From Chrysochromulina tobinii (Eukaryota > Haptophyta > Prymnesiales > Chrysochromulinaceae), in the NCBI GenBank assembly GCA_001275005.1, contig JWZX01003109.1, forward strand, positions 1 to 41,453: a stretch of 41,453 bases of DNA, given 5' to 3'. Every line of letters begins with the position of its first letter. Position 1 is the stretch's first letter. This document shows positions 27,872 to 36,286 of this stretch, in pieces. Below the pieces are notes generated by a model, which saw only the letters and a list, made by a program, of their open reading frames with translations, was not told where the DNA came from and did no database searches. Made by a program: the position numbers and the translations under genes.

Positions 27872-30800
27872 ATGTGTAATTACCGGAATGCGTCAGAGCT
27901 TACAACTTGTTCGCGGGCGCTCCGACACAAACACCGCGTCTTTCAAGGCTCCTCTGTGCGCATATCCAACATGGCGACCATCCAGGATCTCCGTTTCCGA
28001 CCACCCGCCATTCCATTGCTACTGGGCGATCCGTACCTCCAAACCTGGATCTTTGGCGACAACGTGACAGAGCCGATCCGGCACTGGACGGGCATCGCAA
28101 AAGACACCCTTGGACTCGTGCGGGTGGATGGACGCACGTACCGCTTCCTCGGCTCGTGCCACACTGCGCCGGCGACCCAGCCTGGCCCCGTGGTGAATCT
28201 CACCAATAGCAATCTGGCTCCGTCTGGTTGCGACATTGATCACACGGACGACGCCGGAGATGCGGAGTGCAACCTGCGCTGCTACTCCGATCCAGATTGC
28301 GTGGCCTACGTGCGAGGCGGCGACCCGCCTCGGTGCTTCCTCAAAAGCTGCGCCTATCCGATCGAGGAGGACACGGAGCTGAACTCGAGCGTGCTCACTG
28401 GCATGCATCCGCCGTGCGACATCGACGTGTCTGCACTCACGCAGCGTTCTGTCCTCGTTCTCCCCACTCGCACCGTCGTCCACCTCGAGCTCCCAGGTGT
28501 GCTCTCGCTCAATCTGACGTTTCGTCAAACGGCCTTCCCTGATGACCTGATACGCTTGAGCCGCCCCGTGTACTACATCGAGCACCACACTGCGTCGCTC
28601 GACGGCATGCCGCACCGCGTGCAGCTCTACTTCGACGCGAGTGCCGCTCACACCGTCAACAGCTGCTGGGACACGTCGGTGCGTCGACTGCAACCGGATT
28701 GCATCGGATGGCCTCGGGGCTGGCTGGGGTGTAGCCATTGATGTCACTGCTTGTCACTGATTGCGTCGGATGGCCTCGGGGCTGGCTGGCAGGGGTCTCT
28801 GACGGCCTCCCTCATGTCAATTGATGTCACTGATTGTCACTGATGGCCGTTGATGGCCTCCCTCATCAGGTGCGCTGGTCCGAGTGGTCTCGCCTTCTGA
28901 GTGCCTCTGATGAGCCGTTGATGGCCTCCCTCATCAGGTGCGCTGGTCCGATTGGTCTCGCCAGGGGGTGCGTGGCATCCAAATGGGCTCCGACTCGCAG
29001 CCGGTCCTCGGTGCCGCCGCGACGGACCGGTCGAACATTGATTGGGGCTTCCTGCATCTCGCGGTGCAGCTGCCGCCACAACAGGCAAAGCACTCCGCCA
29101 CCGCCGCCGCCGCACCCGCACCCGTGGACCTTCGTGCTGGCTCTGCGGCGCGGAGCCGATCGGCCTTCATCGCGTCGGGAGTTTTGCCGAATGTAACTGA
29201 CGGACGGCAGCCGCGGCGCTGTTCAGACGATTTACCGACCCTGTCAGCTGCTGTCGACCTCGGAGCCGTCGATAGCGCGGGCGCTTCGCACTTGGTGCTG
29301 ATGGCGTATGATGATGTGCGCTCGGTCGAATACTTTGGAGCACGGGTGTGACGAAACCCATCGATGGCCACGGATTGCTGTGGATGGCAACTGATTACTG
29401 TGGATGGTCACTGATTACATTGGAATCGCTGTGGATGGCCACTGATTACTGTGGATGGCCACTGACGACTGCCATGATCGGCTGAGATCACGTGTGGTGA
29501 GCGCAGTACGCGGCCTTGTGGACGCATACGTACCCTGACGTGCAGGAGGCGATAGGGGCCGCAGCGGCCGAAATCGACGCGATGCGTACCCGCGGCGACG
29601 CGCTCGATGAGCAGCTCATCAGCGAATGGAGCCGTGCAGGCGGCGTGAAGTATGCGGCGGTGCTCGCGCTTGCATGGCGCCAGGTGCTCGCTGCGCTCAA
29701 GACCGTCTGGGCGACCGACCGGAACGCGAGCTGGACGTTCCTCAAGGAGATCTCGACCAACGGAGATATGAGCACCGTCGATGTGATCTTTCCCTCGACG
29801 CCGATGCTGCTGCACGCGGCACCTGAGCTGCTTCGTCAACTGCTCCTGCCCGTGCTCGCATACGCCCATAACGAGACGTACGTTCAATTCTCAGACCCGT
29901 ACTCGCCTCATCAGCTGGGGACGTACCCGATTGCAAATGCGCCCACGAAGGAGCAGGTGTGATTGCGTCTGATGGCCTCCCTCATCATGAGCCAATGCCT
30001 ATCGAGCAGCATGCTGCTGATGCTGATTGCGTCTGATGGCCTCCCTCATCAGGAGCCAATGCCTCTCGAGAACTCAAGCAACATGCTCCTGATGCTCCTC
30101 GCGCTGGTACAGCGCTCTGGCGCCGTCTTGGCGCGCCAATGGCTCGCCCCCTACCTGCCGTTGCTGACCACGTGGACGGAGGTGCTGATAGGTACGGCGC
30201 TGAGCCCCACACCAAACTGCTGAGCCTTCACACCGAACCGCTGAGCCTTCACACCGAACCGCTGAGCCTTGATCGCCTGAGTGCGACTGATGGCGTCTTA
30301 GGTCATCACTGAGTGCACCCGATTGCGTCACTGAGTGCACCCGAATGCGTCGGATTGCCACCTTCATCAGAGACGACGCTCTTTCCAGCGGAGCAATTAA
30401 GCACCGACGACTTTGCCGGCCCGATTGCGAACAACACCAACTTAGGGCTCAAGGGCATCCTAGCCATCCGTGCCTTTGCGGAGCTGTGCACCATCATGCA
30501 GCTCGATGATGAGTCTCGTCAATTTAATGGCGGCCGCGCCCCTCCTCAGCATGGCGGCCGCGCCCCTCCTCAGCATGGCGGTCGCGCCCAGGACGGCGCA
30601 CGTACCGGCCGCCCGTGCGCGGAGTATGCTTCGATTGCGGCGGACTATGCTTCCACGTGGCAGCTGTATGCCTTCAACGCGACTGGGCAGCCGCCACACT
30701 ACTCGATGAGCTTCAACGTGGACGAGTACCAGGACTCTTGGTCCCTCAAGTACAACCTGCTCTGGCAACGGCTGCTACGGCTCGATGGTCCATTTGATTA

Positions 30801-31234
30801 CGATGCGATTGCGGCGCTCGAGACGGCGTACTACCTCGAGCAAGCGAATGAGTTTGGGACGCCACTCGACCCTCGCCATCAGTACACGAAGGCGGACTGG
30901 CTGTCCTGGGTGGCTGCAATGTCCCCGGATGAAGGTGCGAACTCAGCCTCTCTCCGAGATCTCTCCGATTCGAACTCTCTCCGAGATCTCTCCGAGATCC
31001 GATCCTGTACCCTCGAGATCTCTTCGGACGACGCTTACTGCTCTTGGCGTGTGCTCGGCATTTGCAGCTCGTTGGCATGCTCTCTTCAGCCCGATCTTCG
31101 AGGTGCTCAACACAACGTCGAGCCGTGCGCCGTTCACCGACTTGTACGACACGATCTCCGGCGAGCTGGCCATCAACGGCGCCTTCATTGCACGCCCCGT
31201 GGTCGGCGCCCTCTTTGCCAAGCTACTGCTCTGA
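27872..31234 (+). CDS. Glutaminase-A-like protein (DUF5127/DUF4965/DUF1793 type) with PAN-like insert
   Basis: There are six exons: 27872-28678, 28938-29345, 29507-29956, 30053-30191, 30371-30934 and 31068-31234 (844 aa). The protein follows fungal glutaminase A (GtaA) end to end. It has FRPPAIPLLLGDPYLQTWIF and ARVDGRTYRFLG-like (VRVDGRTYRFLG) in the N-domain, IDWGFLHLA, then FLKEISTNGDMSTVDVIFPS, PYSPHQLGTYP, QLSTDDFAGPIANNTNLGLK, FGTPLDPRHQYTKADWLSW and AFTDLYDTIS-like (PFTDLYDTISGEL). A Cys-rich PAN/apple-like stretch (AECNLRCYSDPDCVAYV, CFLKSC) is inserted near residues 105-170. The family is largely secreted, but neither the ATG at 27872 nor the one at 27971 (good context, AACATGG) gives a clear signal peptide, so a 5' exon may be missing. 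Glutaminase activity is inferred only from family. Confidence 0.85.
28679..28937 (+). other. Intron 1 of the glutaminase-A-like gene, with duplicated acceptor and exon start
   Basis: The donor is ACGTCG|GTGCGTCG. The segment TGATGGCCTCCCTCATCAG|GTGCGCTGGTCCGA and following bases appears at 28850-28894 and again at the real acceptor (28937). The second copy continues the protein (SRQGVRGIQ), while the first runs into TGA-rich repeats. A second internal duplication copies ATGGCCTCGGGGCTGGCTGG (near 28708 and 28768). Confidence 0.8.
29346..29506 (+). other. Intron 2 of the glutaminase-A-like gene
   Basis: The donor is GCACGG|GTGTGACG and the acceptor is GAGCGCAG|TACGCG. It is mostly GTGGATGGCCACTGATTACT tandem units. 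Splicing gives EYFGAR|YAALWTHTYP. Confidence 0.75.
29957..30052 (+). other. Intron 3 of the glutaminase-A-like gene, with a 64-nt duplication
   Basis: A copy of the next exon's start (GAGCCAATGCCT and a diverged continuation through ATGCTGCTGATGCT) lies at 29989, 64 nt before the real exon start at 30053. In the copy the acceptor CATCAG has become CATCAT. Confidence 0.8.
30192..30370 (+). other. Intron 4 of the glutaminase-A-like gene
   Basis: The donor is GATAG|GTACGG and the acceptor is CTTCATCAG|AGACGA, phase 1 (VLIE|TTLFP). It contains three GAGCC-TCACACCGAACCGCT units and GCACCCGATTGCGTC repeats. Confidence 0.75.
30935..31067 (+). other. Intron 5 of the glutaminase-A-like gene
   Basis: The donor is GATGAAG|GTGCGA and the acceptor is GCATTTGCAG|CTCGTTGG. 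It gives PDEARWHALFSPIFEVLN, as expected for the family. It contains CTCTCCGAGAT tandem units. Confidence 0.75.
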
Positions 31235-31323
31235 AAAGGGTCGGATCTGCCTTCCCCCCGCAACCTGTTATACTGACGAAACTCTGTCCTCCCCTATATT
31301 TATTTTCTTTCCCAAAACTAAAC

Positions 31324-31854
31324 ATGTGTCACAGCAAGTTTCCAAAGCTGGCAACCACAAAAAGGGCGACCAGGACAAAGACCTACGCTGCTGCTGAGAT
31401 GCGGCTGCCGGAGTTCCTCCTTCCCGATGAGATGATGTCGGGCGCCTTCATCGGCGATGAGATGACGGTGGGCGATTTTGTCTTTAACTGGCTCCCACTT
31501 CTTCTCGTAAACATCTTGCCGATTCTTTGCATCCCCTTCTATGCCCTCGGCGTCTGCCTCGGTTGCGGGCCCGATCCGAACGAGGGCAAGCTCAAGTTTG
31601 GCATGCGCCATGCTTTGAAGGGCCTCATGATCGCCGTGCGCGCTGACGTGCGGATGGGGCGCGAGTCCAAGCACACCTCGATGCTCAAGAAGGCGGGATT
31701 CAAGAAGGGCGGTCCAAGTTGGATGCACCCCACCTCTTCCGCCTTGGAGTATGGGACGGCAGGGGCCAATGCCCGTGGCGGGAAGGCCAAGGACCAGACA
31801 AAGGCCAAGGCCGAGGAGAAGGCCATCAAGTCGGGCACCGCGCGCTTCTACTGA
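31324..31854 (+). CDS. Small protein with one TM segment, unknown function
   Basis: This 176-residue protein is not recognised. A basic N-terminus (HSKFPKLATTKRATRTKTY) is followed by a short acidic stretch (LPEFLLPDEMM). A strongly hydrophobic segment (FNWLPLLLVNILPILCIPFY) ends in a Gly/Cys motif (ALGVCLGCGPDP). The soluble C-terminal half is Lys-rich (KAKDQTKAKAEEKAIK). The codon pattern looks genuine. The start at 31324 is the first ATG in frame after an AT-rich leader with TATATTTATT near 31295. An alternative start is the Met at 31399. It lies 90 bp after the glutaminase-like gene on the same strand. Confidence 0.6.
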   Translation: MCHSKFPKLATTKRATRTKTYAAAEMRLPEFLLPDEMMSGAFIGDEMTVGDFVFNWLPLLLVNILPILCIPFYALGVCLGCGPDPNEGKLKFGMRHALKGLMIAVRADVRMGRESKHTSMLKKAGFKKGGPSWMHPTSSALEYGTAGANARGGKAKDQTKAKAEEKAIKSGTARFY

Positions 31855-32398
31855 TTGCCTTGCGACGCGGATTTGCCGGTTGCGCGGCGCGCGCACCAAG
31901 CAATTGCGCGCATCCGCGCAAGATGAGAGGGGCGGCAAATTGGGGCGGGGCAGCGCAAGGTCGGCGTGCAAGTGCCCTGCCGGAAAGTCTAGCTGAGGAG
32001 GAGATAAGGAGGAGAGCGGACTGTGAGTCGGCAGTACTATGTGGAGTGCCCCGCGTGATTCACGAGTGCAGACTGATCTGTTTTCGATCGCGGTCTGTGG
32101 CGTCCGGTCCGCTCGGGTTCGGTTCCAGGCGGCTGTGTGTTGCTTAACACCGTACACGCTTAGCATGCCTGGGGGAGACCCCCTCGTCACGTGTACGCTG
32201 CCTGTAGGCGATGTTTACTTACTTACTTGCGGGGTTCGGGGCGGCGCGAACCAGCGCAGAACGCCGCCGGCCGCGGGGCGCGGGCCCCCCGTGTGTCGTG
32301 CGCCGCGGTCAATTTGGCAACCAAGCGGGTCACAACCCCCGCACACATTCGACGTGCTCAGTAAAATCTGCCCAGACCCCAATCGCGTGTGGATGTGA
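31855..32398. other. Convergent intergenic region
   Basis: This tail-to-tail gap lies between the small TM protein (+) and MsrA (-). A very GC-rich patch (about 32255-32300) precedes the MsrA 3' end. ORFs on either strand are Arg/Pro-rich shadows. No gene is seen. Confidence 0.4.
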
Positions 32399-33349
32399 TC
32401 ACCCGTAGCACCGGACCTTCTCCGCCGACCCCTTGGAAGCATCCTGCCCTCCCTTTTGGAGGTAACGCTGGTGGTAGCCCTCAGCGGGCCAAAACACAGC
32501 GGCGGGTTTGATCTCAGTGACCACACGGCGTGGGCTCACAGTTGCCTGCACGCGCTCGACGCAGCGCCTGGCGGCCGCTTCCTGCCCCGCGCTGTGAGGG
32601 TAGAGGCCGTGGCGATACTGCGTGCCCATATCGTTTCCTACTCGATTGAGGGCCGTCGGGTCTACCGTCGAAAGCAACTTGTCACAGAGCGCCTCGTACG
32701 AGATGCAATCTGGATCGAAGATGAGCTGAAGGCCTTCAGTATGTCCGGTTGTGCCGTCACACACCTGGGCGTAGGTGGGACGCTCCACCGCCCCCTGCGT
32801 GTAGCCGACGCAGGTGGCGATCACGCCAGGGAGCCGTTGAAAGTGCAGCTCCGTGCCCCAAAAGCAGCCGCCAGCAAACGTGGCGACCTCGTACCGACCA
32901 TCCTTGGATCTCGTTGGGATCTCACCGGCTAGAGCCCATTCGCCCGCCTCGCGCGCAAATGAGCCAACTTCAAGGTCGTCCAGACTCGCGTATGAGTACT
33001 TGCCAATGACGCCTGTAGCTTTGATCAGGTTGAAGATGGCATAGCAGACGAAGCCGGCGTTGATGACGACCGAGGTTAATGAGGCGCCATCGCCCGCCAG
33101 CCAAGCTGGGACAGCTGTGGACAGCTGAACTCCTGATTGAACGCAGAGGGCCCCGAGCAGCGCGGTGGTGATGGAAGGCAAGTTTAATTTGGGCGTCTCC
33201 TCCTTCATAACGAGGGACGACGCACGGCGCTGCTGAACGCTGGCGGCGCTAAGTTGATGTGGATTGGCGAATGCTGTCGCGAGCGGAAGCAGTGCCAACA
33301 CAGCCGACGCACGCAAACAGGACATTACGCAACTCGGAAGCCAAGGCAA
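32399..33349 (-). CDS. msrA: Peptide methionine sulfoxide reductase A, probably plastid-targeted
   Basis: MsrA reduces methionine-S-sulfoxide in proteins. The catalytic domain at about residues 150-316 has the signature ATFAGGCFWGTELHFQRLPG with its nucleophilic Cys. It also has CVGYTQGAVERPTYAQVCDG, TGHTEGLQLIFDP, DMGTQYRHGLYPHS and VFWPAEGYHQRYL, all typical of the family. The first 140 residues are an extension. A signal-peptide-like MSCLRASAVLALLPLATAFA comes first, starting at the second Met (33325), then a Ser/Arg-rich transit-like segment. A hydrophobic stretch (SLTSVVINAGFVCYAIFNLI) follows. The ATAFANP site resembles the Phe-containing cleavage motif of secondary red plastids; targeting is inference. 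Start at 33349 or 33325. There is no intron. Confidence 0.9.
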   Translation of the reverse strand: MPWLPSCVMSCLRASAVLALLPLATAFANPHQLSAASVQQRRASSLVMKEETPKLNLPSITTALLGALCVQSGVQLSTAVPAWLAGDGASLTSVVINAGFVCYAIFNLIKATGVIGKYSYASLDDLEVGSFAREAGEWALAGEIPTRSKDGRYEVATFAGGCFWGTELHFQRLPGVIATCVGYTQGAVERPTYAQVCDGTTGHTEGLQLIFDPDCISYEALCDKLLSTVDPTALNRVGNDMGTQYRHGLYPHSAGQEAAARRCVERVQATVSPRRVVTEIKPAAVFWPAEGYHQRYLQKGGQDASKGSAEKVRCYG

Positions 33350-33761
33350 GCCAAGTCATCTCAAGTCCAGTCCCTTGCACCACTACTGGCCGCCAGAGCA
33401 CATCCGTTAGGATTCCATTCGGTTGTCTGTTGTTTTAATGATAGAATTGACTTGATTTGTAAAGACTTGACTTAACTTGTGTGTTCGCAAACACTGCAAG
33501 GGGTGGGAGCAACTACAAGGGGCTACTGTGATGGGCGTTCAGGATTTCGAAAATTGCGACAGACCTCGCTGATCAGATTTCTTCCCTGCGGACTTGTCGT
33601 CTTTCGGCTTCGCGCACCTCGCTCTCCCTTCGCTACTCTTCCGTCCACACCCCCTGAGGTGCTTCCACGTGCAAAGATCTAGCGAGCCGTGTTGGCGCTT
33701 TTCCACAAGCACGTGCTTCATATCTGGTTCATCACCGTCGCTCGACTCTCGCCCACGCAGC
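33350..33761. other. Divergent promoter region between MsrA and the LON-like gene
   Basis: This contains AT-richer sequence (about 33430-33500, including TTTAATGATAGAATTGACTT) and the upstream part of the open frame of the LON-like gene, which I consider untranslated. No RNA gene is seen. Confidence 0.4.
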
Positions 33762-34463
33762 ATGCTGCTCCTCACCATTGCTTCGCTCTCGTTGCCACGC
33801 GCCGCACAGCTCAGGATGCACGCAGGGGACTGGGTGAGCGCACGCACAGGAACGCTTCCGTTGCTCCACATGCCGATGGACAAGTGCGGCTTGCTGCTCC
33901 CGGGCGAGTCACGCAGGATGGTCGTCGAGAGTGCTGAGGAGCTCGCAGCGCTCGAGGCAGCTCAGTTTGGGTGCATTGGTGCGCTCATCACGTCGCCCTA
34001 CAAGAACGTGCTCTCCATCTCGACGCTCCTCGAAGTGCGCGAGATCCGCCGGCGCAAGATCGGTGCGCAGATTGACGTACTCGCCGTGGGACGTGTCCAC
34101 ATTGAGCGCGTCGAGAGCAAAGGTGGTCGCTACTTCGTGGCGCGTGGCTGCCGACCCGCCGTGGACGAGCGAGCTCAGGACGAGGACGCAGAGTTCGAGG
34201 GTCTTGTGTTGGAGCTGCGCGCCGCCGCCGCGCGACATGAGGCGCTCCGCATCGGTCTCACCAAGGCGGTGGTGAGTACGCAAACACGAGATGAGATCGC
34301 CGCCAGGCTCCCGAAGGGATGGACAGGGACAACACCGCACTTTCCTAATAAGGGCGAGGCGATGGAGGGCGCGCGACCAGAGGACGGCACCACGTTCTCG
34401 CGCCCGCAGCCGTCACAGCAGCAGGATCGGGATCAGCCGAAGCAGCAGCGGGATATGCAGGAA

Positions 34464-34498
<35 letters not shown>

Positions 34499-34943
34499 GC
34501 AGCAGGCGCTAGAGCCGCTGGAGCGCTGGGTTTACAAGCCAGCGGCATGGCAGCAGCAGCAGGAGCAACAGCAGCAGCGGCAGCCACAGCCGCTGCAGCC
34601 GCCGCCACCACCGCAGCCGCCGCCACCGCCGCCGCAGCAGCAGCCTCTCGACGAGGCACGCGAACAGATGTTCGAGGAGCTCTGTTCGTATCATTTGGAC
34701 CAGGCGCCCGCGACGACGCTCGAGCGGCTCTACGGCTTGTGGGGAGTGGAGGACGAGGCGTCGGCGGAGGTGCAGATGCTCAGCTTCGCCGCTTGCACCT
34801 CGCTCCCAGCCTTTCAGCGCTCACTCGCGCTCGGAAAACTCAAGACGAGCGAGCGGCTCGAGTACGTGCGCTCGTGCGTCGAGCGCGCCGCCTCCCATCT
34901 CGCTGCCAAGGCGGCGATCCGCAGCGCGTTCGCGAGTGCGTGA
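33762..34943 (+). CDS. LON-substrate-binding-like protein with poly-His/Gln/Pro tract
   Basis: The 393-aa product begins with a hydrophobic leader (MLLLTIASLSLPRAAQL) that may be a signal peptide. A domain like the N-terminal LON/PUA fold follows: GTLPLLHMPMDKCGLLLPGE, FGCIGALITSP and a beta-rich IDVLAVGRVHIERVESKGGR. No AAA+ or protease domain is present. At about residues 220-305 there is a low-complexity tract of 11 His codons (CAT)n, Gln runs and Pro runs. The helical C-terminus (EQMFEELCSYHLDQAPATTL, ERLEYVRSCVERA) is typical of algal LON-only proteins. The frame is open upstream to 33594, but that part lacks similarity. A second LON-like domain lies about 5 kb downstream in the TraB fusion. 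Confidence 0.72.
34465..34497 (+). repeat. (CAT)11 microsatellite coding poly-His
   Basis: Eleven CAT codons in a row encode His11, followed by CAG runs for Gln. All codons of the run are identical, which indicates recent repeat expansion within the coding frame. Confidence 0.9.
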
Positions 34944-35069
34944 GGACTGGGCGTGCTTGGGCGTGTGCTTCCCTGACCGTGATCGGGTGTCCCATAATAG
35001 GCACTCATCAAGGCGATTCGTCAATTTGTCGAAGAAGTGACGAAAAAGGCGTCTGTCATCATCATACAC

Positions 35070-35698
35070 ATGCAAGCCTTTCTCGCACTCTTCTTCGCTC
35101 TCCTCTCGGTCGCCAACGGTGAGCCTCGCATGTTAACCCATTTGCAACGAGCGTTGACAGACCGCTCCCGGGCGGGTCACGCCCTTTCCCAACCATCTTC
35201 CCTCACGTCCCATGAGCAGCGCGCGCGCTCAAAATCTCCCTCGAGCAATGTGAGGGGCATCCCCGTTGAGCCATGTTCACATATACGCCTCCCGTTGCGT
35301 GTGCCGCAGGCTTTGTGCTCGCTCCATTCGTTGCGCGCGCGCCGACGCGCGCCGCCTCCATCCCGATGATGGGCGTCGAGGATGCCGCCGCCAAGTGCCT
35401 CGAGGAGGAGTGCTCGCTCGACACCATCGACGACCTGATCGCCGAGTTGACGAAGGAGGTCTCGTCGATGACGATGACCCTGCCGCTCTCCCAGCGCCAG
35501 CGCTCGGTTCTAGCGACGCTGCAGCAGCTCAAGACCATCGGCTCGAAGGCCGACAAGGGCACGCTCCAGGCGATCATCGAGGCCGCTGCACGGAGCTTCG
35601 CCGTGGTCGAGAACTTCAACTTCCCGGGCGAACCGCTTGGGTACACGGGCACGGTGGGCACCCAGACCATCGCGGGCCGTGTCTTCGACAAGAAGTGA
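35070..35698 (+). CDS. Small plastid-type protein with bipartite targeting signal
   Basis: Exon 1 is 35070-35118 and exon 2 is 35310-35698, joined in phase 1 (145 aa). Exon 1 encodes only a signal peptide (MQAFLALFFALLSVANG). The splice joins it to FVLAPFVARAPTRAASIP, a transit-like stretch with Phe just after the predicted cleavage site. This is the layout used by algae with secondary red plastids. The mature part starts with EDAAAKCLEEECSLDTIDDL and continues with a helical QRQRSVLATLQQLKTI segment. It resembles small thylakoid-associated DUF1118/RIQ-like proteins, but I am not sure. The signal peptide appears only with the splice, which supports the gene model. Confidence 0.72.
35119..35309 (+). 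other. Intron splitting signal peptide from transit peptide
   Basis: The donor is GCCAACG|GTGAGC and the acceptor is GTGTGCCGCAG|GCTTTG, 191 nt. Unlike most introns here it has no tandem repeats and no copy of the next exon. Confidence 0.75.
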
Positions 35699-36286
35699 GG
35701 CACTTCACCCCCGGTTTCATGTCGGAGATCCAGATACAATCTGGACCGATCCCCACTGATCTGCCGTGTTGGGACCTTCCCTTCCGGACCGTTACGCGTA
35801 CCATCCTCAAGGACGTTCCTGAGGCATGCGCCCTCACGGCATTGGGAGGACGAGGAGTGCACCCCACGCGCATGACGGTAAGCGTCTCGGCGATGGAGAG
35901 GCGAGAGCAGCGGAGTTTGCACGTGTCCGGTCCTCAGTGGAGGTGCTTGACGAACGTGGATGAGTATAAATGAGTATTCTTCGGGTTAACTGTGGACTCA
36001 CGTATTGAGAGATATTTATAACTCAACAAGCTCCAACCAATTTGCGGGACCCCTGAAGTACGGTTGGGGAGTTTGAATCGGAGATGCCCGCTTGAGTGTG
36101 TGGTACACACGCCCCACCCGCACCCCCAGCACACGGACTCAGCGACTCACCATATGCGACGCGACTGCTGCGTGGCAGTGTTTCGTTCGGTGGTCGTTCG
36201 CGTGTGTCGATTTCTCTCCTACCAGAGGGAAAAGAGGGAAAACCCTTTCACAGTGTGAGGTGTGAAACTTTGCTTTGGTGTGGAGG
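35699..36286. other. Intergenic region
   Basis: This holds the 3' end of the plastid-type gene and the promoter of the SLC35F5-like gene. AT-rich motifs (GAGTATAAATGAG near 35963, GATATTTATAAC near 36012) are possible promoter elements, but both lie about 275-320 nt before the ATG. No gene is seen. Confidence 0.4.
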
